Below are positions 1-8,044 of a stretch of 18,775 nucleotides of DNA, piece after piece. Numbering within the stretch: the stretch's first letter is position 1; each line of letters begins with the position of its first letter. A program made the position numbers and the translations under genes. The notes under the pieces were generated by a model. It ran no database searches and was not told the DNA's origin. It saw only the letters and a list, made by a program, of their open reading frames with translations. The stretch covers positions 29,546 to 48,320 of the forward strand of contig CAJUSL010000002.1 in NCBI GenBank assembly GCA_910589135.1, given 5' to 3'. Source of the DNA: an uncultured Eggerthellaceae bacterium (GTDB taxonomy: Bacteria; Actinomycetota; Coriobacteriia; Coriobacteriales; Eggerthellaceae).

Positions 1-1710
1 ATCATGAAGGCGCACCTCATCGGGGTGGAGGGCCACTTCCTCAACGAGTACGTGGACGAGATCGTGCGCCTGATGGGAGACGTCTATCCGGAAATCGTGG
101 AGAACCGCGAGCTGGAGCGCAAGCTCATCCTGGCCGAGGAGGAGCGCTTCGGCGCCACGCTTCGCCAGGGCAAGGCGTTCCTGGAGGACGAGATGGCGTC
201 GCTTCAGGGCGATGTGCTGTCCGGCAAGACGGCGTTCGTGCTGCACGACACCTACGGGTTCCCCATCGACATCACCAGCGAGATCGCCGAGGAGTCGGGC
301 ATCTCCGTCGACATGGGCGAGTTCGAGCGCGAGATGGAGGCGCAGCGCGAGCGCGCCCGCAGCGCCGGCGCGAAGGACGCCGAGGCGGCCTGGTCCACCT
401 ACGGCGGCATCTACTCCGACGTGCTCAACGAGGTGGGCCCGACGTCCTTCGTCGGGTACGGCAGCACCACCTCCGATGCCACCGTGGCCGCCATCGTGAA
501 GAACGGCCAGCAGGCCGATGCCCTGGCCGACGGCGACTCCGGCGAAATCGTGCTCGACGTCACCCCCTTCTACGCCGAGATGGGCGGCGAGGTGGGCGAC
601 ACCGGCGAGATAGTCGACGGCGCCGCGCGCATGCAGGTCGCCGACACCACCACGCCCGAGGCAGGGCTCTACGTCCACCACGTGGAGGTGCGCGGCGGCA
701 ACGTCTCCGTCGGCGACAAGGTGGTCGCCGTCGTGGACGCCCGCAGGCGCGCCTGCATCGAGCGCAACCACACCGGAACGCACATCCTGCACTCGTCGCT
801 GCGCGAGGTGCTGGGCGACCACGTGCGCCAGAAGGGGTCCTACGTCGGCCCCGAGCGCCTGCGCTTCGACTTCACCCACTTCGAGGCCATGACGCCCGAG
901 CAGATCGCCGCGGTGGAGAAGCTGGCGAACGAGAAGATCATGGACGCCACCCCCACCAACGTCTACGAGACGTCGCTCGACGCGGCCCGCGCCGACGGCG
1001 TGACCGCGCTGTTCGGCGAGAAGTACGGCGAGCAGGTGCGCGTGGTGGAGGCCGGCGAGTTCTCGCGCGAGCTCTGCGGCGGCTGCCACGTGTCCAACAC
1101 GGCCGAGATCGGCTTCCTGAAGATCACGGGCGAGTCCAGCGTCGGCGCGAACATCCGCCGCATCGAGGCCGTCACCAGCTTCGGCGCGCTCGACTACGTC
1201 AACCGCATCGAGGGCGAGCTGAAGGAGACCGCGGCCGAGCTGAAGGTGCCGCTGTTCGACGTCTCCGAGCGCACCGCCTCCAACCTCAAGCACCTGAAGG
1301 AGGTGCAGAAGCAGGCCAAGCGCGGCAAGGACGCCATAAGCGACGACGGCGTGAACAAGCTGCTCGCGCTCGCCGTCGAGGCGCCTGCGGGCTACCCCGT
1401 CATCATCGCGGAGGCCCCGGCGCAGATGCAGTCCGGACAGCGCCACCTGTGGGACGTCGTGCGCTCGCGCATGAGCGCGCCTGGAGCGATGGTCATCGCG
1501 GGCGCCAGCGACGAGGGCAAGGTCGCCCTCATGGCGGCCGGCACCGACGAGGCCGTCGCCAAGGGCTTCAACGCGGTCGAGCTCATCAAGGCCATGGGGC
1601 CCGCAATCGGCGGCGGCGGCGGGGGCAAGCCGTCCATGGCGCAGGCGGGCGGCAAGAATCCGGGCGGCATCGGCGACGCGCTCGAGATTGCCCGCAACAT
1701 GATCCTCTAG
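1..1710 (+). CDS. alaS: Alanyl-tRNA synthetase, 3' part (5' end outside window)
   Basis: This is the C-terminal two thirds of alanyl-tRNA synthetase, which charges tRNA-Ala and hydrolyses mischarged Ser/Gly-tRNA-Ala in the cytoplasm. The frame is open from base 1 and about 569 residues are visible; complete bacterial AlaRS is roughly 870-890 residues, so the aminoacylation core lies mostly upstream. The editing domain is clear: HTGTH (His codons at 769 and 781) and CGGCH (Cys at 1075, His at 1087) give the zinc-binding HxxxH and CxxxH pairs. The C-Ala domain ends in the glycine-rich GGGGGGKPSMAQAGG motif. The first visible Met is internal and not a start. ruvX begins 1 nt after the stop codon, the same alaS-ruvX-mltG order known from Bacillus. 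The identification is secure; only the 5' end is missing. Confidence 0.97.
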   Translation: MMKAHLIGVEGHFLNEYVDEIVRLMGDVYPEIVENRELERKLILAEEERFGATLRQGKAFLEDEMASLQGDVLSGKTAFVLHDTYGFPIDITSEIAEESGISVDMGEFEREMEAQRERARSAGAKDAEAAWSTYGGIYSDVLNEVGPTSFVGYGSTTSDATVAAIVKNGQQADALADGDSGEIVLDVTPFYAEMGGEVGDTGEIVDGAARMQVADTTTPEAGLYVHHVEVRGGNVSVGDKVVAVVDARRRACIERNHTGTHILHSSLREVLGDHVRQKGSYVGPERLRFDFTHFEAMTPEQIAAVEKLANEKIMDATPTNVYETSLDAARADGVTALFGEKYGEQVRVVEAGEFSRELCGGCHVSNTAEIGFLKITGESSVGANIRRIEAVTSFGALDYVNRIEGELKETAAELKVPLFDVSERTASNLKHLKEVQKQAKRGKDAISDDGVNKLLALAVEAPAGYPVIIAEAPAQMQSGQRHLWDVVRSRMSAPGAMVIAGASDEGKVALMAAGTDEAVAKGFNAVELIKAMGPAIGGGGGGKPSMAQAGGKNPGGIGDALEIARNMIL

Positions 1711-1711
1711 C

Positions 1712-2134
1712 TTGAGGGTCCTTGCGCTCGACATAGGGGAGAAGCGCACGGGGATCGCGGTGAGCGACCCCCAGATGCGCGTCGCCACGCCGGTGTGCGT
1801 GCTGCCCTCGCAGGAAGTGTCCCAGTGCGCCCGTACGTTCCAGGACGTGCTCGACGACTGGGAGCCGGGGCTTTTGCTCTGCGGCCTTCCGCGCACGCTT
1901 TCCGGCGAGGAGGGGCCGCAGGCCGAGCGCATCCGGCGCGTTGCCGCCGACATCTCGCAGAGCTCGGGCATCGAGCACGCCTTCTCGGACGAGCGGTTGA
2001 GTTCGCGCGAAGCCAAGCAATCGCTGCGCGAGATGGGGTATGATGAAAGGAAAATGCGCGGCAAGGTGGACATGATCGCCGCGAGCCTGTTCCTGCAGTC
2101 GTGGCTCGACGCCCAAACCGCGGAAAACGAGTAG
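1712..2134 (+). CDS. ruvX: Holliday junction resolvase-like protein RuvX/YqgF
   Basis: A 140-residue RNase H-fold protein of the YqgF/RuvX family. Members act as nucleases in 16S rRNA 5'-end maturation and/or Holliday junction processing. Family signatures visible are LALDIGEKRTGIAVSD (first acidic residue Asp7), LCGLPRTLSGEEGPQA, the DERLSS block and the C-terminal KVDMIAASLFLQSWLD block with the late Asp. Length matches the family (about 140). The start is TTG, 1 nt after the alaS stop, so expression probably depends on translational coupling; no strong ribosome-binding site was picked out. mltG follows 18 nt downstream. Which biochemical role dominates here cannot be told from sequence. 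Confidence 0.95.
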   Translation: MRVLALDIGEKRTGIAVSDPQMRVATPVCVLPSQEVSQCARTFQDVLDDWEPGLLLCGLPRTLSGEEGPQAERIRRVAADISQSSGIEHAFSDERLSSREAKQSLREMGYDERKMRGKVDMIAASLFLQSWLDAQTAENE

Positions 2135-2152
2135 AACCCAAGGAGCCCGCAG

Positions 2153-3271
2153 GTGCCAAGACATTCGAAGCAAGTCCCGATATCGTCCAGCAACAGCCGA
2201 GCCGCACGCAGCGCGCATGCGCGTGCCCGCGAGGAGTTCAAGACCTACGACACCTCGCCCATCCGGCCCAAGGTGTCCAAGGCGCCCATCGCGGCGCTCG
2301 TCGTAATCCTCGTGTCGGTCGTGGTGATGATCGTGGTCATCACGCGAAGCTGCGCCTACGAGCCCGAGATCCTTCCCTCCACCCAGGAGGCCATCATCAC
2401 CGTGTCTTCGGGCGAGGGCGCGCGCGACGTCGCCGAATCGCTGCTGGAGGAGCGCCTCATCGGCAACTCGCAGCGCTTCGTCGAGCTGGTGCAGGGCCGC
2501 AATGCCGCAGCCTCGCTCATCCCCGGAACCTACCAGTTCCGCGGCGGCACGTCCATGGACGACATCCTTGACGCGCTGCTGATCGGGCCGCAGGCCACGG
2601 CCGATTCGCTCACCGTCCCCGAGGGCATGACGCGCGAGAACGTGGCCGCCGAGGTCGAGTCGGCCACCGCCGGGCGCATCAGCGCGCAGCAGTTCCTGGA
2701 CGCTTCCGCCAATGCGTCCGCGTACGCGTCGGCGTATCCGTTTTTGTCAAGCGCCGGCGAGAACTCGCTCGAGGGCTACCTCTTCCCCAAGACCTACGCC
2801 ATCACCGCCGTCGACGACGCCACCAGCGTCGTGTACATGATGCTGAACCAGTTCCGCGACGAGACCGCCGGCCTCGACGTGTCCTATCCTGAAAGCATGG
2901 ACATGACGTGGTACGACATCGTCAAGCTGGCCTCCATCGTGCAGAAGGAGGGCGTGCCCGACAACTTCGCCACGATCGCCGGCGTCTTCTACAACCGCTT
3001 GAACTCCGACAGCCCCTATCTGCAGTCGGATGCCACGACGGCCTACGTGGTCGGCCACGACCCCACGCCCGACGAGGTGCACGCCGACTCGCCCTACAGC
3101 ACCTACTCGAACCCGGGCCTGCCGCCCACGCCCATCGGGAACCCGTCGCTCGAGGCGATCAAGGCGGTGTGCAACCCCGAGAAGACCGACTACATGTTCT
3201 TCTACTCGTACGAGGATGGCACCTTCAAGTTCAGCGAGACCTACGAGGACCATCAGACTTCCTGGCAGTAG
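2153..3271 (+). CDS. mltG: Endolytic murein transglycosylase MltG (YceG-like)
   Basis: A 372-residue membrane-anchored lytic transglycosylase that cuts nascent glycan strands and sets their length at the cytoplasmic membrane. A basic, Ser/Arg-rich cytoplasmic tail of about 43 residues precedes one transmembrane helix (about 44-65, ending TRSC). The extracytoplasmic YceG domain carries LEGYLFPKTY, LASIVQKEG (probable catalytic Glu266, by comparison with the Glu of the E. coli motif), YLQSDATTAY and the PGLPPTPIGNPS loop near the C-terminus. The GTG start is chosen because AGGAG (2141-2145) lies 7 nt upstream. Length is normal. Linkage to alaS-ruvX is conserved in Firmicutes. The assignment is secure; the exact catalytic residue is inferred. 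Confidence 0.95.
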   Translation: MPRHSKQVPISSSNSRAARSAHARAREEFKTYDTSPIRPKVSKAPIAALVVILVSVVVMIVVITRSCAYEPEILPSTQEAIITVSSGEGARDVAESLLEERLIGNSQRFVELVQGRNAAASLIPGTYQFRGGTSMDDILDALLIGPQATADSLTVPEGMTRENVAAEVESATAGRISAQQFLDASANASAYASAYPFLSSAGENSLEGYLFPKTYAITAVDDATSVVYMMLNQFRDETAGLDVSYPESMDMTWYDIVKLASIVQKEGVPDNFATIAGVFYNRLNSDSPYLQSDATTAYVVGHDPTPDEVHADSPYSTYSNPGLPPTPIGNPSLEAIKAVCNPEKTDYMFFYSYEDGTFKFSETYEDHQTSWQ

Positions 3272-3289
3272 GCGGCGTTGCTGCAGAAG

Positions 3290-3811
3290 ATGTCGATTTT
3301 CCAGCCGGACAGGTTCTTCGCGCGGGTGACCAGCATCGACCCCGAGCGCGACTTGCTTGACGCGGGCCTTTCCTGCGTCCTGCTCGACATCGACAACACG
3401 GTCCGCTCGCGCGCCGACGGCGAGGTTCCCCGCGACGTGCGCGCATGGCTGGCGAAGGCGCGCGGCGCCGGCGTGAGCTTCTGCTTCCTGTCTAACAACT
3501 GGCATGCCGACGTGCACCGCTTCGCCGGCGAGCTCGATTTGCCCATCGTGGCGAAGGCGTGCAAGCCGCTGCCGTTCGGGTACCTGCGGGCCTTGCGCAA
3601 GCTGGGCGCGAAGCGCCCGAGCGCCGTCGCGGTGGGCGACCAGCTGTTCACGGACGTGGCGGGGGCGCACCTGGTGGGTATCAAGGCGTACCTGGTCGTG
3701 CCGCTGGCCGAGGCCGACCTCAAGCACACGCTGATGCTGCGCGGCCTCGAGCGCGGGCTCATGGGCTCGCGCGAACCCGAACCGGCCCCCGGCGCGGCCG
3801 TATGCGAATGA
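3290..3811 (+). CDS. YqeG family HAD-IIIA phosphatase
   Basis: A HAD-superfamily phosphatase of the YqeG/phosphatidylglycerophosphatase-like group, 173 residues from the chosen ATG. Motif I is LLDIDNTV (the DxD nucleophile and acid), motif II is the SNN of FLSNNWHADV, motif III is the Lys of CKPLPFG, and motif IV is GDQLFTD. All catalytic motifs are present and no cap domain is evident, as expected for subclass III. The ATG at 3290 (MSIFQPDRF) is preferred because it puts the usual family N-terminus first; an in-frame TTG at 3278, 6 nt after the mltG stop, would add four residues. The gene neighbours aroE, as yqeG does in Bacillus. The physiological substrate is uncertain; a lipid or nucleotide phosphate is possible. 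Confidence 0.9.
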   Translation: MSIFQPDRFFARVTSIDPERDLLDAGLSCVLLDIDNTVRSRADGEVPRDVRAWLAKARGAGVSFCFLSNNWHADVHRFAGELDLPIVAKACKPLPFGYLRALRKLGAKRPSAVAVGDQLFTDVAGAHLVGIKAYLVVPLAEADLKHTLMLRGLERGLMGSREPEPAPGAAVCE

Positions 3812-3866
3812 GTGCGTGGCGACGGGGCCTCATCGCCGCCATTGTCGTGGAAGGAAGGACGCCAAG

Positions 3867-4787
3867 ATGAAGAAGCTGTACCTGCTCGGACACCCCGTCG
3901 GGCACTCGAAGTCGCCCGTCATGCACAACGCTGCGTACGCGCAACTGGGGCTTCCGTGGGAATACGAGGCGTGCGACCTTCCCACCGGGCAGCAGGCCGA
4001 AGACTTCCTCGCCTCGCGCGACTACTTCGCCCTGAACATAACCACCCCCTACAAGCCGCAGGCCTACGCCGCGGCAGACGTGAAGGCGGCGTCGGCGCAG
4101 CTGGCGCATGGCGTGAACCTCGTCGCCAACAAGGACGGCGTGCTCATGGGGTTCAACGTGGACGGCCAGGGCGCCGTGCGCTTCCTCGAACGCGAAGGCG
4201 TCTGCTTCATGGGCGCCAAGGTGGCGGTGTGCGGCACCGGTCCCACCGCCCTGGCGATACTGCACGCCTGCGTGATCGCCGGGGCCGGCGAGGTGCTGCT
4301 GCTGGGCCGCGACAAGGCCCGTGCGCGCCGCGTGCTGGAAGACTACGTGGAGGACTACCGCCATCTCGCGAGCACGGCCATCCCCATGCCCTCCGCCGAG
4401 GACAACCATCTCGGCTTCGTCGAGGCCTACGACCACGCGTCCTTCAAGTTCGGAAGCTACGACGGCTGCACCAAGGCCATCGCCGCGGCCGACGTGGTCG
4501 TGGACGCGACGGTGCTTGGCATGAAGGAAGGCGACCCCGCGCCCTTCGACGCCGACCTGCTGCATGCCGGGCAGGTGGTGATGGACACCGTGTACGGGCA
4601 TGGCGAAACCGCGCTCGTGCATGCGGCGCGTGCGGCGGGGTGTCGCACCTTCGACGGCGCAGGGATGCTCGTGTCGCAGGCCGCGCTCACGGCCATCACA
4701 CTCGGCGAGGTGGCGGGCTGTCCCCTGGAGGCCGGTTACGGCGAGCTGTTCGATATAATGTCCGAAGCTGCAGGCTTCGACATTTAA
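3867..4787 (+). CDS. aroE: Shikimate dehydrogenase (AroE family)
   Basis: Catalyses NADPH-dependent reduction of 3-dehydroshikimate to shikimate. It has 306 residues, longer than the usual 270-290. The substrate domain shows GHSKSP (12-17), NITTPYK with catalytic Lys63, and GFNVDGQG with Asp99. The Rossmann motif is VCGTGPTALA (121-130), and the C-terminus has GAGMLVSQAAL. Oddities: the usual NTD is NVD; the usual NATPLGM-type motif reads DATVLGM (213-219), with Asp for Asn; and an extra segment lies around 160-205. It is therefore a divergent but intact AroE. The ATG at 3867 follows AAGGAAGG (3851-3858), so the 17 in-frame codons upstream from 3816 are excluded. aroC begins 9 nt downstream. 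Confidence 0.9.
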   Translation: MKKLYLLGHPVGHSKSPVMHNAAYAQLGLPWEYEACDLPTGQQAEDFLASRDYFALNITTPYKPQAYAAADVKAASAQLAHGVNLVANKDGVLMGFNVDGQGAVRFLEREGVCFMGAKVAVCGTGPTALAILHACVIAGAGEVLLLGRDKARARRVLEDYVEDYRHLASTAIPMPSAEDNHLGFVEAYDHASFKFGSYDGCTKAIAAADVVVDATVLGMKEGDPAPFDADLLHAGQVVMDTVYGHGETALVHAARAAGCRTFDGAGMLVSQAALTAITLGEVAGCPLEAGYGELFDIMSEAAGFDI

Positions 4788-4796
4788 AGGTTGCGC

Positions 4797-5963
4797 ATGG
4801 AATACATCACAGCAGGGGAGTCGCACGGACCGAAGCTCACCGCGATCGTGAGCGGCGTGCCCTCCGGCGTCCCCATCGATATCAAGCGGATCGACAGCGA
4901 CCTGTCTCGCAGGCAGGCAGGCTACGGCCGCGGCGACCGCCAGAAGATCGAACGCGACCGGGCGCACGTCACCGGCGGCGTGCGGTTCGGCAAGACCACC
5001 GGCGCCCCCGTGTCGATCGACGTGGAGAACCGCGACTGGGAGAACTGGGAGGTGCGCATGTCTGCGTTCGGCAGCGCCCCCGAGGGCTACCAGCGCGAGG
5101 TCACCCCGCGTCCCGGCCACGCCGACCTGGTGGGCGTGCTGCGCAACAACACCGACGACTGCCGCAACATCCTGGAACGCTCCAGCGCCCGCGAGACGGC
5201 GGCCCGCGTGGCCGCGTGCGGCATCGCCAAGGAGTTTTTGGCCGAGCTCGACGTGGAGGTCATGAGCTACGTCACCTCCATCGGAGGCGCGGCCATGGCC
5301 GACGACGGCTACGATCGTGCGGCGTCCTACGAGCCCGTGCAGGTGGAGTTCTCGGAAACGCGCTGCCCCGACGAGCGGGCCACCGAGGCGATGAAGCGCG
5401 AGATTGACGCGGCGAAGGAGGCCGGCGAGAGCCTCGGCGGCACGTTCCGCGTGGTCGCGAAGGGGCTCGTTGCGGGGCTGGGCGACTACGCCAGCGGCCG
5501 CGCGCGCCTCACTTCCAAGCTTGCCGCGGCGGTGTTCTCCATTCCCGCCATCAAGGGCGTCGAGTTCGGCATCGGCTTCGACGCGGCGGCCCGCGTGGGG
5601 TCCGCCGTGCACGACCCCATCGTGCTGGACGGCTCGCACTTCACGCGCACGTCCAACAACGCCGGCGGCCTCGAGGGCGGCATGACCACGGGGATGCCGC
5701 TCGTGGTGAGCGCCGCCATGAAGCCCATTCCCACGCTGATGAACCCGCTTTCCACCGTGAACCTGGACACGCTGGAGCCCGAGGAGGCGTCCCGCGAGCG
5801 CAGCGACGTGTGCGCCGTGCCCGCGGCCGCGGTGGTCGCCGAGGGCGAGGTGGCCATGGTGCTCGCCAACGCCTACCTCGAGGCGTTCGGGTCCACGTCC
5901 ATGGCCGACATCAAGGCGAACATCGCCCAGTACATGCAACGCCTGGAAACCATGGGCCGCTGA
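4797..5963 (+). CDS. aroC: Chorismate synthase
   Basis: Makes chorismate from EPSP by anti-1,4-elimination of phosphate, using reduced FMN; this is the last common step of the aromatic pathway. The 388 residues match the Gram-positive type. Signatures include the N-terminal ITAGESHGP, SRRQAGYGRGDRQKIE, RPGHADL with its conserved His, ERSSARETAARVA, and the C-terminal NNAGGLEGGMTTG. The ATG at 4797 is chosen because AAAGG (4786-4790) is 6 nt upstream; an in-frame TTG at 4791 would add two residues. The stop overlaps the aroK start as TGATG, pointing to translational coupling. No motif is missing. Confidence 0.97.
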   Translation: MEYITAGESHGPKLTAIVSGVPSGVPIDIKRIDSDLSRRQAGYGRGDRQKIERDRAHVTGGVRFGKTTGAPVSIDVENRDWENWEVRMSAFGSAPEGYQREVTPRPGHADLVGVLRNNTDDCRNILERSSARETAARVAACGIAKEFLAELDVEVMSYVTSIGGAAMADDGYDRAASYEPVQVEFSETRCPDERATEAMKREIDAAKEAGESLGGTFRVVAKGLVAGLGDYASGRARLTSKLAAAVFSIPAIKGVEFGIGFDAAARVGSAVHDPIVLDGSHFTRTSNNAGGLEGGMTTGMPLVVSAAMKPIPTLMNPLSTVNLDTLEPEEASRERSDVCAVPAAAVVAEGEVAMVLANAYLEAFGSTSMADIKANIAQYMQRLETMGR

Positions 5964-6499
5964 TGGAGCTGGTGAGGAACGTTTTCTTCGTCGGCTTCAT
6001 GGGGGCGGGGAAGTCCACCGTGGCGCGCAAGGTCGCGCGGTCGTGCGGGGTCGCCTCGCTCGACATGGACAAGTACATCGAGCGCTCGTGCGGCAGGACG
6101 ATCCCCGAGATCTTCGACGAGGGCGGCGAGGAGGCGTTCCGCCGCATCGAGACCGACACGCTTCGCGAGCTGTGCGGCAAGGACGGCGGAATGTTGATAT
6201 CGTGCGGCGGCGGCATCGTGAAGTCCGAGGAGAACCGGCAGCTGCTGCGCGACGGCGGCGTGGTCGTGCATCTGATGGTCGACGCCGACGAGGCGGCGGC
6301 GCGCATCTCCGACAAGTCGTCGCGCCCGCTGTTCAACGACATCGAGTCGGCGTGCAGCCTCTGCGCCGAGCGCAGGCCGCTCTACGAGGAGGTCGCCGAC
6401 TTCACGGTGTTCACGGGCGGCAAGGACCTGCGCGACATCTCGCGCGAGGTCAGAAGGTATCTTTCCCAAGAAGGTGTGATATGCCAGCAACAAGGGTAG
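5963..6499 (+). CDS. aroK: Shikimate kinase
   Basis: Phosphorylates the 3-hydroxyl of shikimate using ATP. The 178-residue length is standard. Walker A is GFMGAGKST (11-19). Substrate-binding Asp36 sits in LDMDKYIE, Arg60/61 in FRRIE, and CGGG (81-84) forms the shikimate-contacting glycine loop. The lid Arg is in SSRPLF (120-124), and the adenine-side Arg in ERRPLY. The ATG overlaps the aroC stop by one base (TGATG). The gene's 3' end overlaps aroB by 19 nt. The family is clear and the protein looks complete. Confidence 0.96.
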   Translation: MELVRNVFFVGFMGAGKSTVARKVARSCGVASLDMDKYIERSCGRTIPEIFDEGGEEAFRRIETDTLRELCGKDGGMLISCGGGIVKSEENRQLLRDGGVVVHLMVDADEAAARISDKSSRPLFNDIESACSLCAERRPLYEEVADFTVFTGGKDLRDISREVRRYLSQEGVICQQQG

Positions 6500-7599
6500 A
6501 CGTCCAGATTCCGGGCGAGCACGGCTACGACGTGAGGGTGGGCGACGCCATCCTGGCGGCGCTGGGCAGGGAATGCCGCGGGGTGCAGGCCGTGGCGCAA
6601 TGCCCCCAGCTGCTTCTGATCAGCGACTCGAACGTCGCGCCGTTGTACCTCGCCTGCGCGAAGGATTCCCTCGTCGGCGCCGGCTACAAGGTGTGCGACA
6701 TCACGGTCGATGCGGGCGAGTCGTCCAAGTCGATCGCCGTGGCAGGCGAGGTCTGGGAGGCCATGGCCATGCTGGGGCTGGGGCGCGATTGCGCGGTCGT
6801 GTCGCTTGGCGGCGGCGTCGTCGGAGACCTGGGCGCCTTCGTCGCCTCCACCTTCATGCGAGGCATGCCCGTCGTGCAGGTGCCTACCACGCTGCTGTCG
6901 ATGGTCGACTCGTCGGTGGGCGGCAAGACCGGCATCAACCTGGCCGCAGGCAAGAACCTCGTCGGCACGTTCATGCAGCCGGCGTACGTGTGCGCCTCCA
7001 CCGACGTGCTGTCCACCCTGCCCGAGCGCGAGTGGGCGTGCGGCTGCGGCGAGGTGGCGAAGTCGGCGGTCATCGACTCGGACGACTTCTTCTTCTGGCT
7101 GATAGACAACGCCGAGGCGCTGCGCCGCCGCGAGCAGGCCGTGGTCGACGAAGCCATCTGCCGCTGCATCGTGTTCAAGGCGGGCGTGGTCGCGCAGGAC
7201 AAGACGGAAAACCGCGGCGTGCGCGAGTGCTTGAACTACGGGCATACGCTGGCGCACGCTATCGAGGCGCTGTCGGGCTACGGCACCTATTCCCATGGCG
7301 CCGCGGTGGCCGAGGGCATGCGTTTCGCGGCGTTCCTTGGCATGCGGCTCGGCCTCACGCCGGCAGAGCTTGCGGACGCGCAGGGACAGCTGCTCGACGC
7401 GCTCGGGCTTGAGCGGCTCGACTGGCGCGCGCCGCTGTCCGAGGTGATGGAATGCATGAAGCGCGACAAGAAGGTGCGCGGCGGCCAGCTGCGGTTCGTG
7501 TTGTTGCGCGACGTGGGCGACTGGGTGCTTCTGGACGTGGACGACCAGGACGTGGCGGACGCCCTCGAAGCGTTCTATGACGCAGCGCTCGCCCTGTAG
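6481..7599 (+). CDS. aroB: 3-Dehydroquinate synthase
   Basis: Converts DAHP to 3-dehydroquinate with bound NAD+ and a divalent metal. It has 372 residues. NAD-binding SLGGGVVGDLGAFVA (108-122) and PTTLLSMVDSSVGGKTGIN (135-153) are clear. The metal ligands are Glu191 (GCGEVAKSAV), His255 (NYGHTLAHAIE) and His272 (SHGAAVAEGM), spaced as in characterised enzymes. The ATG at 6481 lies inside the aroK end; AAGAAGG (6468-6474) is a good ribosome-binding site 6 nt upstream. A much longer in-frame opening back to 6043 is only the out-of-frame shadow of aroK. aroQ starts 16 nt downstream. Confidence 0.97.
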   Translation: MPATRVDVQIPGEHGYDVRVGDAILAALGRECRGVQAVAQCPQLLLISDSNVAPLYLACAKDSLVGAGYKVCDITVDAGESSKSIAVAGEVWEAMAMLGLGRDCAVVSLGGGVVGDLGAFVASTFMRGMPVVQVPTTLLSMVDSSVGGKTGINLAAGKNLVGTFMQPAYVCASTDVLSTLPEREWACGCGEVAKSAVIDSDDFFFWLIDNAEALRRREQAVVDEAICRCIVFKAGVVAQDKTENRGVRECLNYGHTLAHAIEALSGYGTYSHGAAVAEGMRFAAFLGMRLGLTPAELADAQGQLLDALGLERLDWRAPLSEVMECMKRDKKVRGGQLRFVLLRDVGDWVLLDVDDQDVADALEAFYDAALAL

Positions 7600-7615
7600 C
7601 GAAAGGAGCGGATCC

Positions 7616-8044
7616 GTGAAGCGAATCCTCCTCATGAACGGCCCCAACCTCAACATGCTGGGCATACGCGAACCTGGGGTCTACGGCAACGACTCGCTGG
7701 CTTCCATCGAGGCCGAGGTGGTCGCCTATGCCGAAGGCCGCGACGCCGCGGTCGACTGCTTCCAGTCGAACCACGAAGGCGACCTGATCGACCGCCTGCA
7801 CGGGGCGCACGGCCACTACGACGGCATCGTGTACAACCCGGGCGCGCATACCCACTATTCGTACGCGCTGCGCGACGCGGTGGCGGCCATCGACGTGCCG
7901 GTGGTGGAGGTGCACATCTCCGACGTGGACGCACGCGAGGAGTTCCGCAAGGTTTCCGTGTTCGACGGCGTGGTCCTGGCGAAGATCGCCGGCCACGGCA
8001 AGAAGGGCTACCTGGAGGCAGTGGATGTCATTCTCGACCGATAG
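7616..8044 (+). CDS. aroQ: Type II 3-dehydroquinate dehydratase
   Basis: Dehydrates 3-dehydroquinate to 3-dehydroshikimate by the type II (dodecameric) mechanism. It has 142 residues, the normal length. Motifs seen are NGPNLNMLGIREPGVYG with catalytic Arg18 and Tyr23, FQSNHEGDLIDRLH, YNPGAHTHYSYALRDA with the catalytic His region, and VEVHISDVDAREEFR. The GTG start at 7616 is set by AAAGGAG (7602-7608), 7 nt upstream; an earlier in-frame ATG at 7577 would sit inside aroB and add 13 residues unlike the family. The 3' end overlaps the downstream peptidase gene by 20 nt. Confidence 0.96.
   Translation: MKRILLMNGPNLNMLGIREPGVYGNDSLASIEAEVVAYAEGRDAAVDCFQSNHEGDLIDRLHGAHGHYDGIVYNPGAHTHYSYALRDAVAAIDVPVVEVHISDVDAREEFRKVSVFDGVVLAKIAGHGKKGYLEAVDVILDR

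Noticed and set aside
3759..5939. A 726-codon open frame on the minus strand
   Set aside because: It lies antisense to the well-supported aroE and aroC, its protein is rich in His/Gly/Arg/Val low-complexity text, and it has no family motif. Long antisense openings are expected in GC-rich DNA.
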